Shown here in pieces: positions 56,422-62,897 of a DNA stretch of 62,897 bases. Made by a program: the position numbers and the translations under genes. The DNA is taken from positions 1-62,897 of the forward strand of contig JAIBFA010000090.1 of NCBI GenBank assembly GCA_019459325.1, given 5' to 3'. The notes beneath the pieces were generated by a model. The model was not told the DNA's origin. It worked only from the letters and a program-made list of their open reading frames with translations, and did not search any database. Positions within the stretch are counted from its first letter, which is position 1. Every line of letters starts with the position of its first letter. The stretch is from Thiobacillus sp. (GTDB lineage Bacteria; Pseudomonadota; Gammaproteobacteria; Burkholderiales; Thiobacillaceae).

Positions 56422-56578
56422 AAATCCCCGTCCCTGGGTCAAAAAAGAATTTTATTCAACCACAAACCCGCCCGTGTTGAAACCATCCCCTCCCCAACTC
56501 GTTGTATTCGCTGTCCTTTCCTCAGCGACGGGGCGCCTGCCCAACATGCCCCCCCGCCATCCCTGATCCGGACAGCCC

Positions 56579-57796
56579 GTGAACCGCGCGTTTTACATCA
56601 TCCTGTTTGCGCAGTTCCTGTCTGCATTGGCCGACAACGCCCTGCTGTTTGCAGCCATCGGCCTGCTATTGTTCTTCTCGGCGCCGGAATGGTTTTCACC
56701 GCTGCTACAGACGGTTTTCGTCGTGGCCTACATCGTGCTGGCGCCTCTGGTCGGGCCGTTTGCCGACGCCCTGCCAAAAGGCCGCGTCATGCTGATCGCC
56801 AACACGGTCAAATTCGTGGGCTGTCTGATCATGCTGGCCGGTCTGCACCCGCTGCTGGCCTACGCCATCGTCGGCGTCGGCGCGGCCATGTACTCTCCGG
56901 CCAAATACGGCATCCTCACCGAACTGTTGCCACCCGAAAAGCTCGTTGTCGCCAACAGCTGGATGGAAGGCACCACGGTGGCCGCCATCGTGCTCGGCGC
57001 CATCATTGGCGGCGCCCTCATCAACCCGCAACTGGCCGAAGGCATCCTGGTCAGCCTCGGCCTGGACAGCCGGCTCATCGCCCCGAAATTTGCCATCGTC
57101 GCCATCACCAGCCTGTATCTCGGCGCGGCCGTCATCAACCTGTTCATTCCACGCCTGCCCATTGACCATAAGCTGCCCAGCAAGTCGCCACTGTTCATCC
57201 TGCACGACTTCTGGCACAGCTTCAAACTCCTGTGGCGCGACCCGCTCGGCCAGGTGTCGCTCGCCGTCACCACTCTGTTCTGGGGTGTCGGCGCGACTTT
57301 GCGGCTGCTCATCATTGCCTGGGCCGCACTCAACCTGAAATACGGACTCGACCAGGCGACCCAGCTCACTGCCGCCACTGCGCTCGGCATCGCCATCGGC
57401 TCGATTCTGGCCGGCAAGTTCGTCCGCCTGCAAAGCGCGATCAGCGTGCTGCCTGCCGGCATCATCCTGGGCTTCGTGCCGATTGCGCTGATCTGGGTGG
57501 AAAGCCTGTTCCCCGCGCTGCTGCTGTTGATGCTGGCGGGGATGCTGGCGGGCTATTTCGTGGTGCCGATGAACGCCTTGCTGCAGCATCGCGGCCACCT
57601 GCTGATGGGCGCCGGACACTCCATCGCCCAGCAGAATTTCAACGAGAACATCAGCATTCTGGTGCTGACCGGCGCCTATGCTTTAATGGTGCGGGCCGAC
57701 TGGCACATCCACACCATCATCTGGGTATTCGGCCTGTTCATCAGCAGCGTGATGACCGCGATCTGGCTACGGCACCGCCATGATGTCGTGCATTAA
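56579..57796 (+). CDS. lplT: Lysophospholipid transporter LplT (MFS)
   Basis: The 405-residue major facilitator protein has about 12 helices. It has the family start RAFYIILFAQFLSALADNALL and the segment GAAMYSPAKYGILTELLP. LplT flips lysophospholipids inward for re-acylation, usually by Aas. No aas gene is adjacent. GTG start. Its TAA overlaps the convergent qmcA stop (the shared bases are TTAA). Confidence 0.9.
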   Translation: MNRAFYIILFAQFLSALADNALLFAAIGLLLFFSAPEWFSPLLQTVFVVAYIVLAPLVGPFADALPKGRVMLIANTVKFVGCLIMLAGLHPLLAYAIVGVGAAMYSPAKYGILTELLPPEKLVVANSWMEGTTVAAIVLGAIIGGALINPQLAEGILVSLGLDSRLIAPKFAIVAITSLYLGAAVINLFIPRLPIDHKLPSKSPLFILHDFWHSFKLLWRDPLGQVSLAVTTLFWGVGATLRLLIIAWAALNLKYGLDQATQLTAATALGIAIGSILAGKFVRLQSAISVLPAGIILGFVPIALIWVESLFPALLLLMLAGMLAGYFVVPMNALLQHRGHLLMGAGHSIAQQNFNENISILVLTGAYALMVRADWHIHTIIWVFGLFISSVMTAIWLRHRHDVVH

Positions 57797-58710
57797 CTCC
57801 CCGCATTCTGCGACTTCACCACGCTCATCGCGCCGGCAATCAGCGAGCTGATATCCGCCATGTTGGACGGCACGATCAGGGTGTTGCCGGTCTTGGCGAT
57901 GCCGGCGAAGGCCTCGACGTATTTTTCCGCCACTTTCAGATTCACCGCCTGCATGCCGCCGGGCAGTTCGACGGCGCGGGCCACGCGGGCAATGGCTTCG
58001 GCGTTGGCTGCGGCAATGGCCTTGATCGCTTCGGCCTCGCCCTGAGCAACGTTGATCGCCGCCTGCATCTCGCCTTCTGACTCCTGGATCGCCGCATTTC
58101 GCTCGCCGGTCGCGATGTTGATCTGCTCCTGCATCCGTCCTTCCGATGAGGCGATCAGCGCGCGTTTCTCCCGCTCGGCGGTGATCTGCCGCTGCATGGC
58201 GTGAAGAATTTCCTTCGGCGGGGTGAGGTCCTTGATTTCGTAGCGCAGCACCTTGACCCCCCAGTTGGTCGAGGCCTCGTTCAGCGCCAGCACCACGCCA
58301 CGGTTGATATCGTCGCGCTCTTCGAAGGTGCGGTCCATCTCCATGCGACCGATCAGCGAGCGCAGCGTGGTCTGCGCCAGTTGCGACACTGCCGAGATGT
58401 AGTCGCTCGAGCCGTAGGACGCCATCTTCGGATCGGTGACCTGGAAGTACAGGATGCCGTCGACCGCGAGCTGCGTATTGTCGCGCGTGATGCAGACCTG
58501 GCTCGGCACGTCGAGCGGGATCTCCTTCAGCGAATGCTTGTAGGCGACGGTGTCGATGAAAGGGATGACCAGATTGAGGCCGGGTGCGAGTACCGCGTGG
58601 AACTTGCCGAGGCGTTCGACCACCCAGGCGTTTTGCTGCGGCACCACGCGCACGCCCTTGGCGACGACGATGGCGATGACGATGAGGATGACCAGTGCAA
58701 CGATATCCAA
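57793..58710 (-). CDS. qmcA: SPFH/band 7 membrane protein QmcA
   Basis: The 305-residue stomatin-like protein has one N-terminal membrane helix, then an SPFH domain (VRVVPQQNAWVVERLGKF, LAPGLNLVIPF). A long Ala/Glu-rich coiled coil (about 180-245) precedes the tail. Such proteins form large microdomain cages and work with membrane proteases. The start is TTG, supported by GGGAG at proper spacing. The nfeD gene lies 62 bases upstream on the same strand, the usual pairing. Confidence 0.93.
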   Translation of the reverse strand: MDIVALVILIVIAIVVAKGVRVVPQQNAWVVERLGKFHAVLAPGLNLVIPFIDTVAYKHSLKEIPLDVPSQVCITRDNTQLAVDGILYFQVTDPKMASYGSSDYISAVSQLAQTTLRSLIGRMEMDRTFEERDDINRGVVLALNEASTNWGVKVLRYEIKDLTPPKEILHAMQRQITAEREKRALIASSEGRMQEQINIATGERNAAIQESEGEMQAAINVAQGEAEAIKAIAAANAEAIARVARAVELPGGMQAVNLKVAEKYVEAFAGIAKTGNTLIVPSNMADISSLIAGAMSVVKSQNAGS

Positions 58711-58772
58711 TTGTTTTCTCCCTTTTGCTTTTGATTTATTGAGTTCGATCTATGTCCGGCGCTGTCCGGGTT

Positions 58773-59180
58773 TTAGTTGCCCAGAACCAGCATATTGCCC
58801 CTGACGGCCCGGATCACCAGGGGGCGCGTGCTGTCGACGCTGCCTGATTCGGCTTCGGCATCCCACAGCGCACCCCGGTATTTGACCTGGCCGCGGCCAT
58901 CCTGCCAGGATTCGATCTGCACGGTCTGGCCGATGTCCATGTCCTGCACGGTGGATTCCGGGTGGCCGGTGCTGCGCTTCCAGTGGCGCAGTGCCAGCGT
59001 GCCCAGCGCGGCAATTCCGCCCGCCGTCAGCAGTTGCAGAAAAAAGCCCGCGCCGAGCCAGGCGGCCACGCCTGCCACCGCCGCTGCCAGGCCATACACC
59101 AGCAAATAGAACGTCCCGCTGGTGAGCTCCACACCTACCAGCACTGCCGCCAGGATCCACCACACTACATAAGCCTGCAT
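58773..59180 (-). CDS. NfeD-family membrane protein
   Basis: The 135-residue protein has two or three hydrophobic helices in its first 65 residues (VVWWILAAVLVGVELTSG is typical for short NfeD) and a C-terminal OB-fold domain (VQIESWQDGRGQVKYRGALWDAEA). NfeD partners SPFH proteins such as QmcA, which follows directly. It lies one base after a TPM-domain gene. Confidence 0.9.
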   Translation of the reverse strand: MQAYVVWWILAAVLVGVELTSGTFYLLVYGLAAAVAGVAAWLGAGFFLQLLTAGGIAALGTLALRHWKRSTGHPESTVQDMDIGQTVQIESWQDGRGQVKYRGALWDAEAESGSVDSTRPLVIRAVRGNMLVLGN

Positions 59181-59181
59181 T

Positions 59182-59688
59182 TCATCTCCTCAGGATCACG
59201 GGCCGGTTCGCCAACTCGTCTGGATTATGCCCGGCAGGCGGGAAATGTGCCGCCAGCAGCGCGCTGATCCGCTCGATGCCTTCCAGTGCGCCGCGCTCGA
59301 ATTTTCCCTGCCGAAATGCCGCTTCCATCGTCAGCGCCACCTGCTCCCATTCAGCCGGATCGACGCGCGCGGCGATGCCGCGGTCAGCGACGATTTCGAT
59401 GTCGTGATCGGCCAGCAGCAGGTACACCAGCACGCCGCTGTTGTGCTCGGTGTCCCACACGCGCAGATTAGAGAACATCTCGATTGCGCGTTCACGGCCA
59501 CTCATGCCGCGCCACACCAGGGTGCCGGGCAGGCTGTTCTCGATGGCAAAGCGGATTTCGCCACCATGAGCAGTCTCGGACACACGGATCGCGGCCTCGA
59601 TGGCATCGAGCGCGGTCTGCGGAAACGCACGCCGCCACGCCCACGGTGGCATGAGAAGGTGTCTCGCCCAGCGCGTGAAATTCACCAT
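59182..59688 (-). CDS. TPM-domain protein (cytoplasmic form)
   Basis: The 168-residue protein consists mainly of a TPM_phosphatase domain (HGGEIRFAIE, VWDTEHNSGVLVYLLLADHDIEIVADRGI). It lacks a signal peptide. The ATG at 59688 overlaps the end of the preceding TPM gene by seven bases. Family members are implicated in photosystem repair in plants and in unknown envelope functions in bacteria. Confidence 0.85.
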   Translation of the reverse strand: MVNFTRWARHLLMPPWAWRRAFPQTALDAIEAAIRVSETAHGGEIRFAIENSLPGTLVWRGMSGRERAIEMFSNLRVWDTEHNSGVLVYLLLADHDIEIVADRGIAARVDPAEWEQVALTMEAAFRQGKFERGALEGIERISALLAAHFPPAGHNPDELANRPVILRR

Positions 59689-60518
59689 GAGCCCGATGCG
59701 CCTCCGCCGCCGAATCCGCCCCCACCGCCGCCCCACGAGCCGCCGCCACCCCCGAAGCCACCGCCTCCACCGCTGGACCAGCCGCCGCCGTGGCGGAATC
59801 CCGTGGCCACGCCGGCAAACACGAACACGGCAATGAACAGCAGCACCGGGGTCAAGCCCATCAGCATCGCCCCCACCACCCCGCTGCCGAGCGCGGCGAT
59901 CCCGCCTGCAGCCGGACGGCTCATCAGCATGGAGAGCAGCCAGCCCGCGACGATGCCGCCGACGATGAGCATGATGAAGGAGCTGTCGTCTCCGTTCTTC
60001 TCCGGCGCACGGGGCGGCGGCAACGGCTCGCCCTCGATCAGCCGCATCAGCTGCTGCACGCCCGCGTCGATGCCGCCGTAGAAATCGCCCGCCCTGAAGT
60101 ATGGCGTGATGGTCTCGGCGATCACCCGCTTGGCGATGGCATCGGGAATCGCACCTTCCAGTCCGTAGCCGACTTCCAGACGCAAGGTGCGATCGTCTTT
60201 AGCCACGATCAGGATCACGCCGTCATCGACTTTGGCGCGGCCGATTTTCCATTGCTCGGCGACACGAATGCCGAATTGCGCGATGTCCTCAGGCTGGGTG
60301 GTGGGGAGGATGAGGACCGCGATCTGGCTGCCCTTCTGCGCTTCGAACGCAGCCAGTTTGCCATCCAGCGCGGCGATCTGGTCGGGACTCAGCGTGGCGG
60401 TCAGGTCGGTGACACGGCGCGACAGCTCTGGCACGGCCACCTGGGCCCAGGCGGACAATGCACACAGCAGCAGAAAGAAACCGAGGGCAGCTCGCCCCCG
60501 GCAGGTCAGGATGGACAA
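59682..60518 (-). CDS. YgcG-like TPM-domain protein with glycine-rich tail
   Basis: The 278-residue protein has a signal peptide (about 1-25), a periplasmic TPM domain (about 33-150, VLILPTTQPEDIAQFGIRVAEQWKIG) and two hydrophobic helices near 180-235. The tail is almost only Gly, Ser and Trp. The start appears to be TTG, since no better codon lies before the signal peptide. It follows lemA by six bases; lemA and TPM genes are a widespread pair. Confidence 0.88.
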   Translation of the reverse strand: MSILTCRGRAALGFFLLLCALSAWAQVAVPELSRRVTDLTATLSPDQIAALDGKLAAFEAQKGSQIAVLILPTTQPEDIAQFGIRVAEQWKIGRAKVDDGVILIVAKDDRTLRLEVGYGLEGAIPDAIAKRVIAETITPYFRAGDFYGGIDAGVQQLMRLIEGEPLPPPRAPEKNGDDSSFIMLIVGGIVAGWLLSMLMSRPAAGGIAALGSGVVGAMLMGLTPVLLFIAVFVFAGVATGFRHGGGWSSGGGGGFGGGGGSWGGGGGGFGGGGASGSW

Positions 60519-60524
60519 GCCGGA

Positions 60525-61193
60525 TCAGTAGCCGTGCGACAGGCTGCTGGATGTGTCGCTACCGCTGGCCGGAGCAGCCGGCGCAGGCGTGGGGACTGGC
60601 GCCGGCGCCGGCGTGCCGAAGTCGACTTTCGGCGGTACGGCGATGGCCGCCTCGTTCTCCACCGTAAAGCTCGGCTTGGTCTTGTAGCCGAACAGCATCG
60701 CGGTGAGATTGGACGGGAAGGAACGCACCGTGACGTTGTAGGTCTTCACCGCGGCGATATAGCGGTTGCGCGCGACGGTGATGCGGTTCTCGGTGCCTTC
60801 GAGCTGCGCCTGCAAATCACGGAACAGACCGTCTGCCTTCAGTTGCGGGTAGTTTTCGGCGACCAGCAACAAACGGGAAATCGCACCGGTAAGTTCGCCC
60901 TGCGCGGCGATGAATTTCTGGAACGCCACCTCGTCGTTGATCAGCTCGGGCGTCGCCTGGATCGCGCCGACGCGGGCGCGCGCCTCGGTCACCGAGATGA
61001 ACACTTCTTGCTCATGCGCCGCGTAGCCCTTCACCACGTTGACCAGGTTCGGCACCAGATCGGCGCGGCGCTGGTACTGGTTCAGCACCTCGGCCCAGGT
61101 GGCCTTGATGTCCTCGTCGGTCGTTTGCAGGGTGTTGTAGCCGCAGCCGGACAGCGCCAGCGCCATGAACGTCACCATCAGCCATTTCAACAT
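60525..61193 (-). CDS. lemA: LemA-family lipoprotein
   Basis: The 222-residue protein has a signal peptide with lipobox LALSGCGYN, then the LemA helical core (DIKATWAEVLNQYQRRADLVPNLVNVVKGYAAHE). The tail is rich in Ala and Pro. GAGGAG before the ATG at 61193 sets the start. Function of LemA is unknown; the link with TPM proteins suggests an envelope role. Confidence 0.93.
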   Translation of the reverse strand: MLKWLMVTFMALALSGCGYNTLQTTDEDIKATWAEVLNQYQRRADLVPNLVNVVKGYAAHEQEVFISVTEARARVGAIQATPELINDEVAFQKFIAAQGELTGAISRLLLVAENYPQLKADGLFRDLQAQLEGTENRITVARNRYIAAVKTYNVTVRSFPSNLTAMLFGYKTKPSFTVENEAAIAVPPKVDFGTPAPAPVPTPAPAAPASGSDTSSSLSHGY

Positions 61194-61262
61194 GTCGCGC
61201 TCCTCGTTCAAGTGATTCGCCTGGCCCCGGAAGGTCGGCACCCGGTCGATCCGAAAACAACC

Positions 61263-61745
61263 TTACCTTAAAAGTGTAACCAACTCAGCCACGGCGCGGC
61301 CATCTTCCACCCGCAGCCGGGCCACGCTGACCGGCAGCTTGAACCGGCGCGGGCCCGCGCTGCCCGGGTTGACGAACAGCACGCCCTCTCGGATTTCCAC
61401 GCACGGCTGGTGCGAATGCCCCGACACGACGACGTTGATCCCGGCCGCCGCAGGATCGATGGCCAGTTCGCCGAGGATGTGCAGGACATGGATGCGCACG
61501 CTGTCGAATTCAATGTCCGCCGTATACGGGATCGGCGCCGCCCAGCTCGCGCGGTCGTTGTTGCCGCGCACCACCGTCAGCGGCGCGATGTGCGCGAGCG
61601 CGTCGAGCACGCCCCGCGGTTCCCCTGTGCGCGAGCCGATGTCGCCGGCGTGGACGATGTGCGCACAGCCCTCCAGTGCCGCGACGGCTTCGGGACGCAA
61701 CAGGCCGTGAGTGTCGGCGATCAGCCCGATCAGCGCGCGCGGCAT
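61263..61745 (-). CDS. YfcE-family metallophosphoesterase
   Basis: This 160-residue phosphodiesterase has ADTHG, HAGDIGS, RGNND and SGHSHQP metal motifs and the family end VNPGSAGPRR. It starts at the ATG at 61745; sixteen upstream codons that stay open look non-coding. It is distinct from the copy at 10052-10603 and lies 22 bases downstream of the methyltransferase fusion gene. Confidence 0.9.
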   Translation of the reverse strand: MPRALIGLIADTHGLLRPEAVAALEGCAHIVHAGDIGSRTGEPRGVLDALAHIAPLTVVRGNNDRASWAAPIPYTADIEFDSVRIHVLHILGELAIDPAAAGINVVVSGHSHQPCVEIREGVLFVNPGSAGPRRFKLPVSVARLRVEDGRAVAELVTLLR

Positions 61746-61767
61746 GGCGCCTGGCCGTTCCCGTCGG

Positions 61768-62745
61768 TCAGGGCGCGACGCCCCAGGTGGCAAACAGCGG
61801 ATCGGATTCGGTGAGCGTGTCGGCGTAGCGGTCGTCCTTCGGGCGCTTGAGACCGCGCTCGACGTAGGTCTCCACCTTCTTGAAACCCGCCTGCTTGATC
61901 AGCGTGCCCACCCAGGCCATGCGCTCCATCGGGTGCAGCTGCGTCCACAGCTTGATCACCTTGGGCGGGAAATAGCGGTGCGACAGCGTCACCACGAACA
62001 TGCCGCCCGGCTTCAGCACCCGCCTCGCCTCGGCGACGATCTGGTGCGGCCGCGTCAGGTATTCGAACGACACCGTGCACACCACCGCATCGAAGCTGGC
62101 GTCGGGGAACGGCAGTGTCGGATCGGCGTTGATGTCCTTCACGATGCGCTCGGCAAGCTGCGGGTTGTCGGCGAGCTCCTCGGCGTTGAGCCCGAGTCCC
62201 ACCGCGGGCTGCACCGTGTCCGGCAGGTGCGAGCGCCAGCCCGCCATCAGGTCGAGTACCCGCGCGTTCTCCGGCAGCACCGTGCGGTACAGCGCCTGGA
62301 TGCGGCGCGCGCACACGGCGTCGACGTGGGTGACCTTGCGGGCGACCGTGTAGAACTCCGTGTCGGGGAATTCGTCCTCGCGGCTGAACGCGTCCGGCCC
62401 CTCGAAGTCGGTTGGCGTCTGCATCTGGGTGTCCATGCCACTCCATTCGAGCAGCTGCTCCACCTTGCCGATGGGCTCGGTCGAGACATCGCTCTTGCCG
62501 CTGTCGATGCTGAAGATGCGGCCCTGCAGCGGGTGACTGAAGTTGGCGAGGAAGCTTTTACCATTGAGCTTCGTCACGCGGAACATCGGTCCGGGAGCGT
62601 CCTCTGCATGCAAGAGCTGAGAGGGATAGAAGCGCCCGAATTTCAGCGGCGCAATGTCGCTGCGGAACACCTCGTTCGGCACCTCGTGCTCGATCTTCGG
62701 GCCGACGTCGACCTGGGCATCGACCGGCGGCGTGTCGCCCGGCAT
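61768..62745 (-). CDS. FKBP-like domain fused to SAM-dependent methyltransferase
   Basis: The 325-residue protein has two parts. The first, about 1-75, resembles an SlyD/FKBP-type segment (HEVPNEVF, GPMFRVTKLNGK, SHPLQGR). The second, about 155-270, is a class I methyltransferase with VLDLMAG as SAM motif I, FDAVVCTVSFEYL and EARRVLKPGGMFVV. The substrate is unknown. The frame continues upstream to 62838, but the ATG at 62745 follows an AGGTGG and comes five bases after the stop of an upstream reading frame, so it is preferred. Confidence 0.75.
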   Translation of the reverse strand: MPGDTPPVDAQVDVGPKIEHEVPNEVFRSDIAPLKFGRFYPSQLLHAEDAPGPMFRVTKLNGKSFLANFSHPLQGRIFSIDSGKSDVSTEPIGKVEQLLEWSGMDTQMQTPTDFEGPDAFSREDEFPDTEFYTVARKVTHVDAVCARRIQALYRTVLPENARVLDLMAGWRSHLPDTVQPAVGLGLNAEELADNPQLAERIVKDINADPTLPFPDASFDAVVCTVSFEYLTRPHQIVAEARRVLKPGGMFVVTLSHRYFPPKVIKLWTQLHPMERMAWVGTLIKQAGFKKVETYVERGLKRPKDDRYADTLTESDPLFATWGVAP

Positions 62746-62750
62746 CCAGA

Positions 62751-62897
62751 TCACCACCTGATGGCGACCGAGGTCGGAAAAATAATTGACGCCTCGCCTG
62801 TCTCGATCTTCTTGAGTTCCACGCGAAGGCGCCGCCACAGCAGCGCCAGCTCGTCGTGCTCCTGGGTCAGGGCCTCGACCAGATCGCAGGCACCGGG
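62751..62897 (-). CDS. C-terminal fragment of a hemerythrin-like gene (cut by window edge)
   Basis: Only the last 48 residues lie in the window. The pattern LVEALTQEHDELALLW followed by RRLRVELKKIETG resembles the HHE (hemerythrin) helix with its EH pair. The protein ends soon after, with a tail that no longer looks like the family, so truncation or a sequencing frameshift is possible. It overlaps the alternative N-terminus of the fusion gene in another frame. Confidence 0.35.
   Translation of the reverse strand, partial: PGACDLVEALTQEHDELALLWRRLRVELKKIETGEASIIFPTSVAIRW

Overview
The window is a high-GC, gene-dense bacterial chromosome segment, most likely from a betaproteobacterial sulfur oxidiser (Thiobacillus-like or a near relative). 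This is inferred from three things seen together: a Qmo/Hdr-type electron-transfer operon used in dissimilatory sulfur metabolism, the hopanoid squalene genes hpnCDE, and proteobacterial gene orders (tig-clpP-clpX-lon-hupB-ppiD and a his cluster running into tatABC). No insertion sequence, prophage, integrase, CRISPR array or rRNA was seen. The region reads as core chromosome, and no stretch longer than about 300 bases lacks a gene.

Layout. 0.1-4.7 kb: a MacB/FtsX permease, a BON-domain lipoprotein, a flavin reductase, a small unknown protein, ada and a stand-alone CZB zinc-binding protein. 4.8-9.9 kb: a minus-strand operon qmoA-qmoB-hdrC-hdrB, in which soluble HdrCB stands where membrane QmoC would be expected. 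10.0-16.2 kb: a phosphodiesterase, ppa, mfd, serB, an orphan flgM and an HMA metal-binding protein. 16.2-23.8 kb: minus-strand methyltransferase-rnhA-dnaQ-substrate-binding protein-GGDEF/EAL protein, then plus-strand gloB and mltD. 23.8-30.3 kb: a four-gene peptide-type ABC importer. 30.4-39.9 kb: fabI convergent with ppiD, tRNA-Asp, tRNA-Val, hupB, lon, clpX, clpP, tig and tRNA-Leu (protein folding and proteolysis). 40.0-44.9 kb: hpnC-hpnD-hpnE-SDR-Ser/Thr kinase. 44.9-54.2 kb: amtB, then hisD-C-B-H-A-F-I-E-hinT-tatA-B-C read on the minus strand. 54.4-62.9 kb: a cysteine-free Fur-family regulator, a zinc-ribbon protein, a LysR pair, lplT, qmcA/nfeD, two TPM-domain genes with lemA, a metallophosphoesterase, an FKBP-like/methyltransferase fusion and a partial gene cut by the window end.

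How the genes work together. QmoAB-HdrCB would pass electrons between a sulfur or APS enzyme (not in the window) and quinone or another acceptor. The his genes are packed with 4-base and 1-base overlaps and share a transcription direction with the Tat export system. The chaperone/protease block carries a sigma32-like promoter in front of lon, and hupB has its own strong sigma70 promoter.

The items most worth a second look are the QmoAB-HdrCB arrangement with an incomplete cysteine motif in QmoA and an inverted-repeat leader; the heptad-phased inverted repeat between tatA and tatB; the alternative hairpins around the hisH ribosome binding site; the coupled substrate-binding protein and GGDEF/EAL pair; and the FKBP-like/methyltransferase fusion. 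All functional statements come from reading the sequence and motif recognition; no database search was run.
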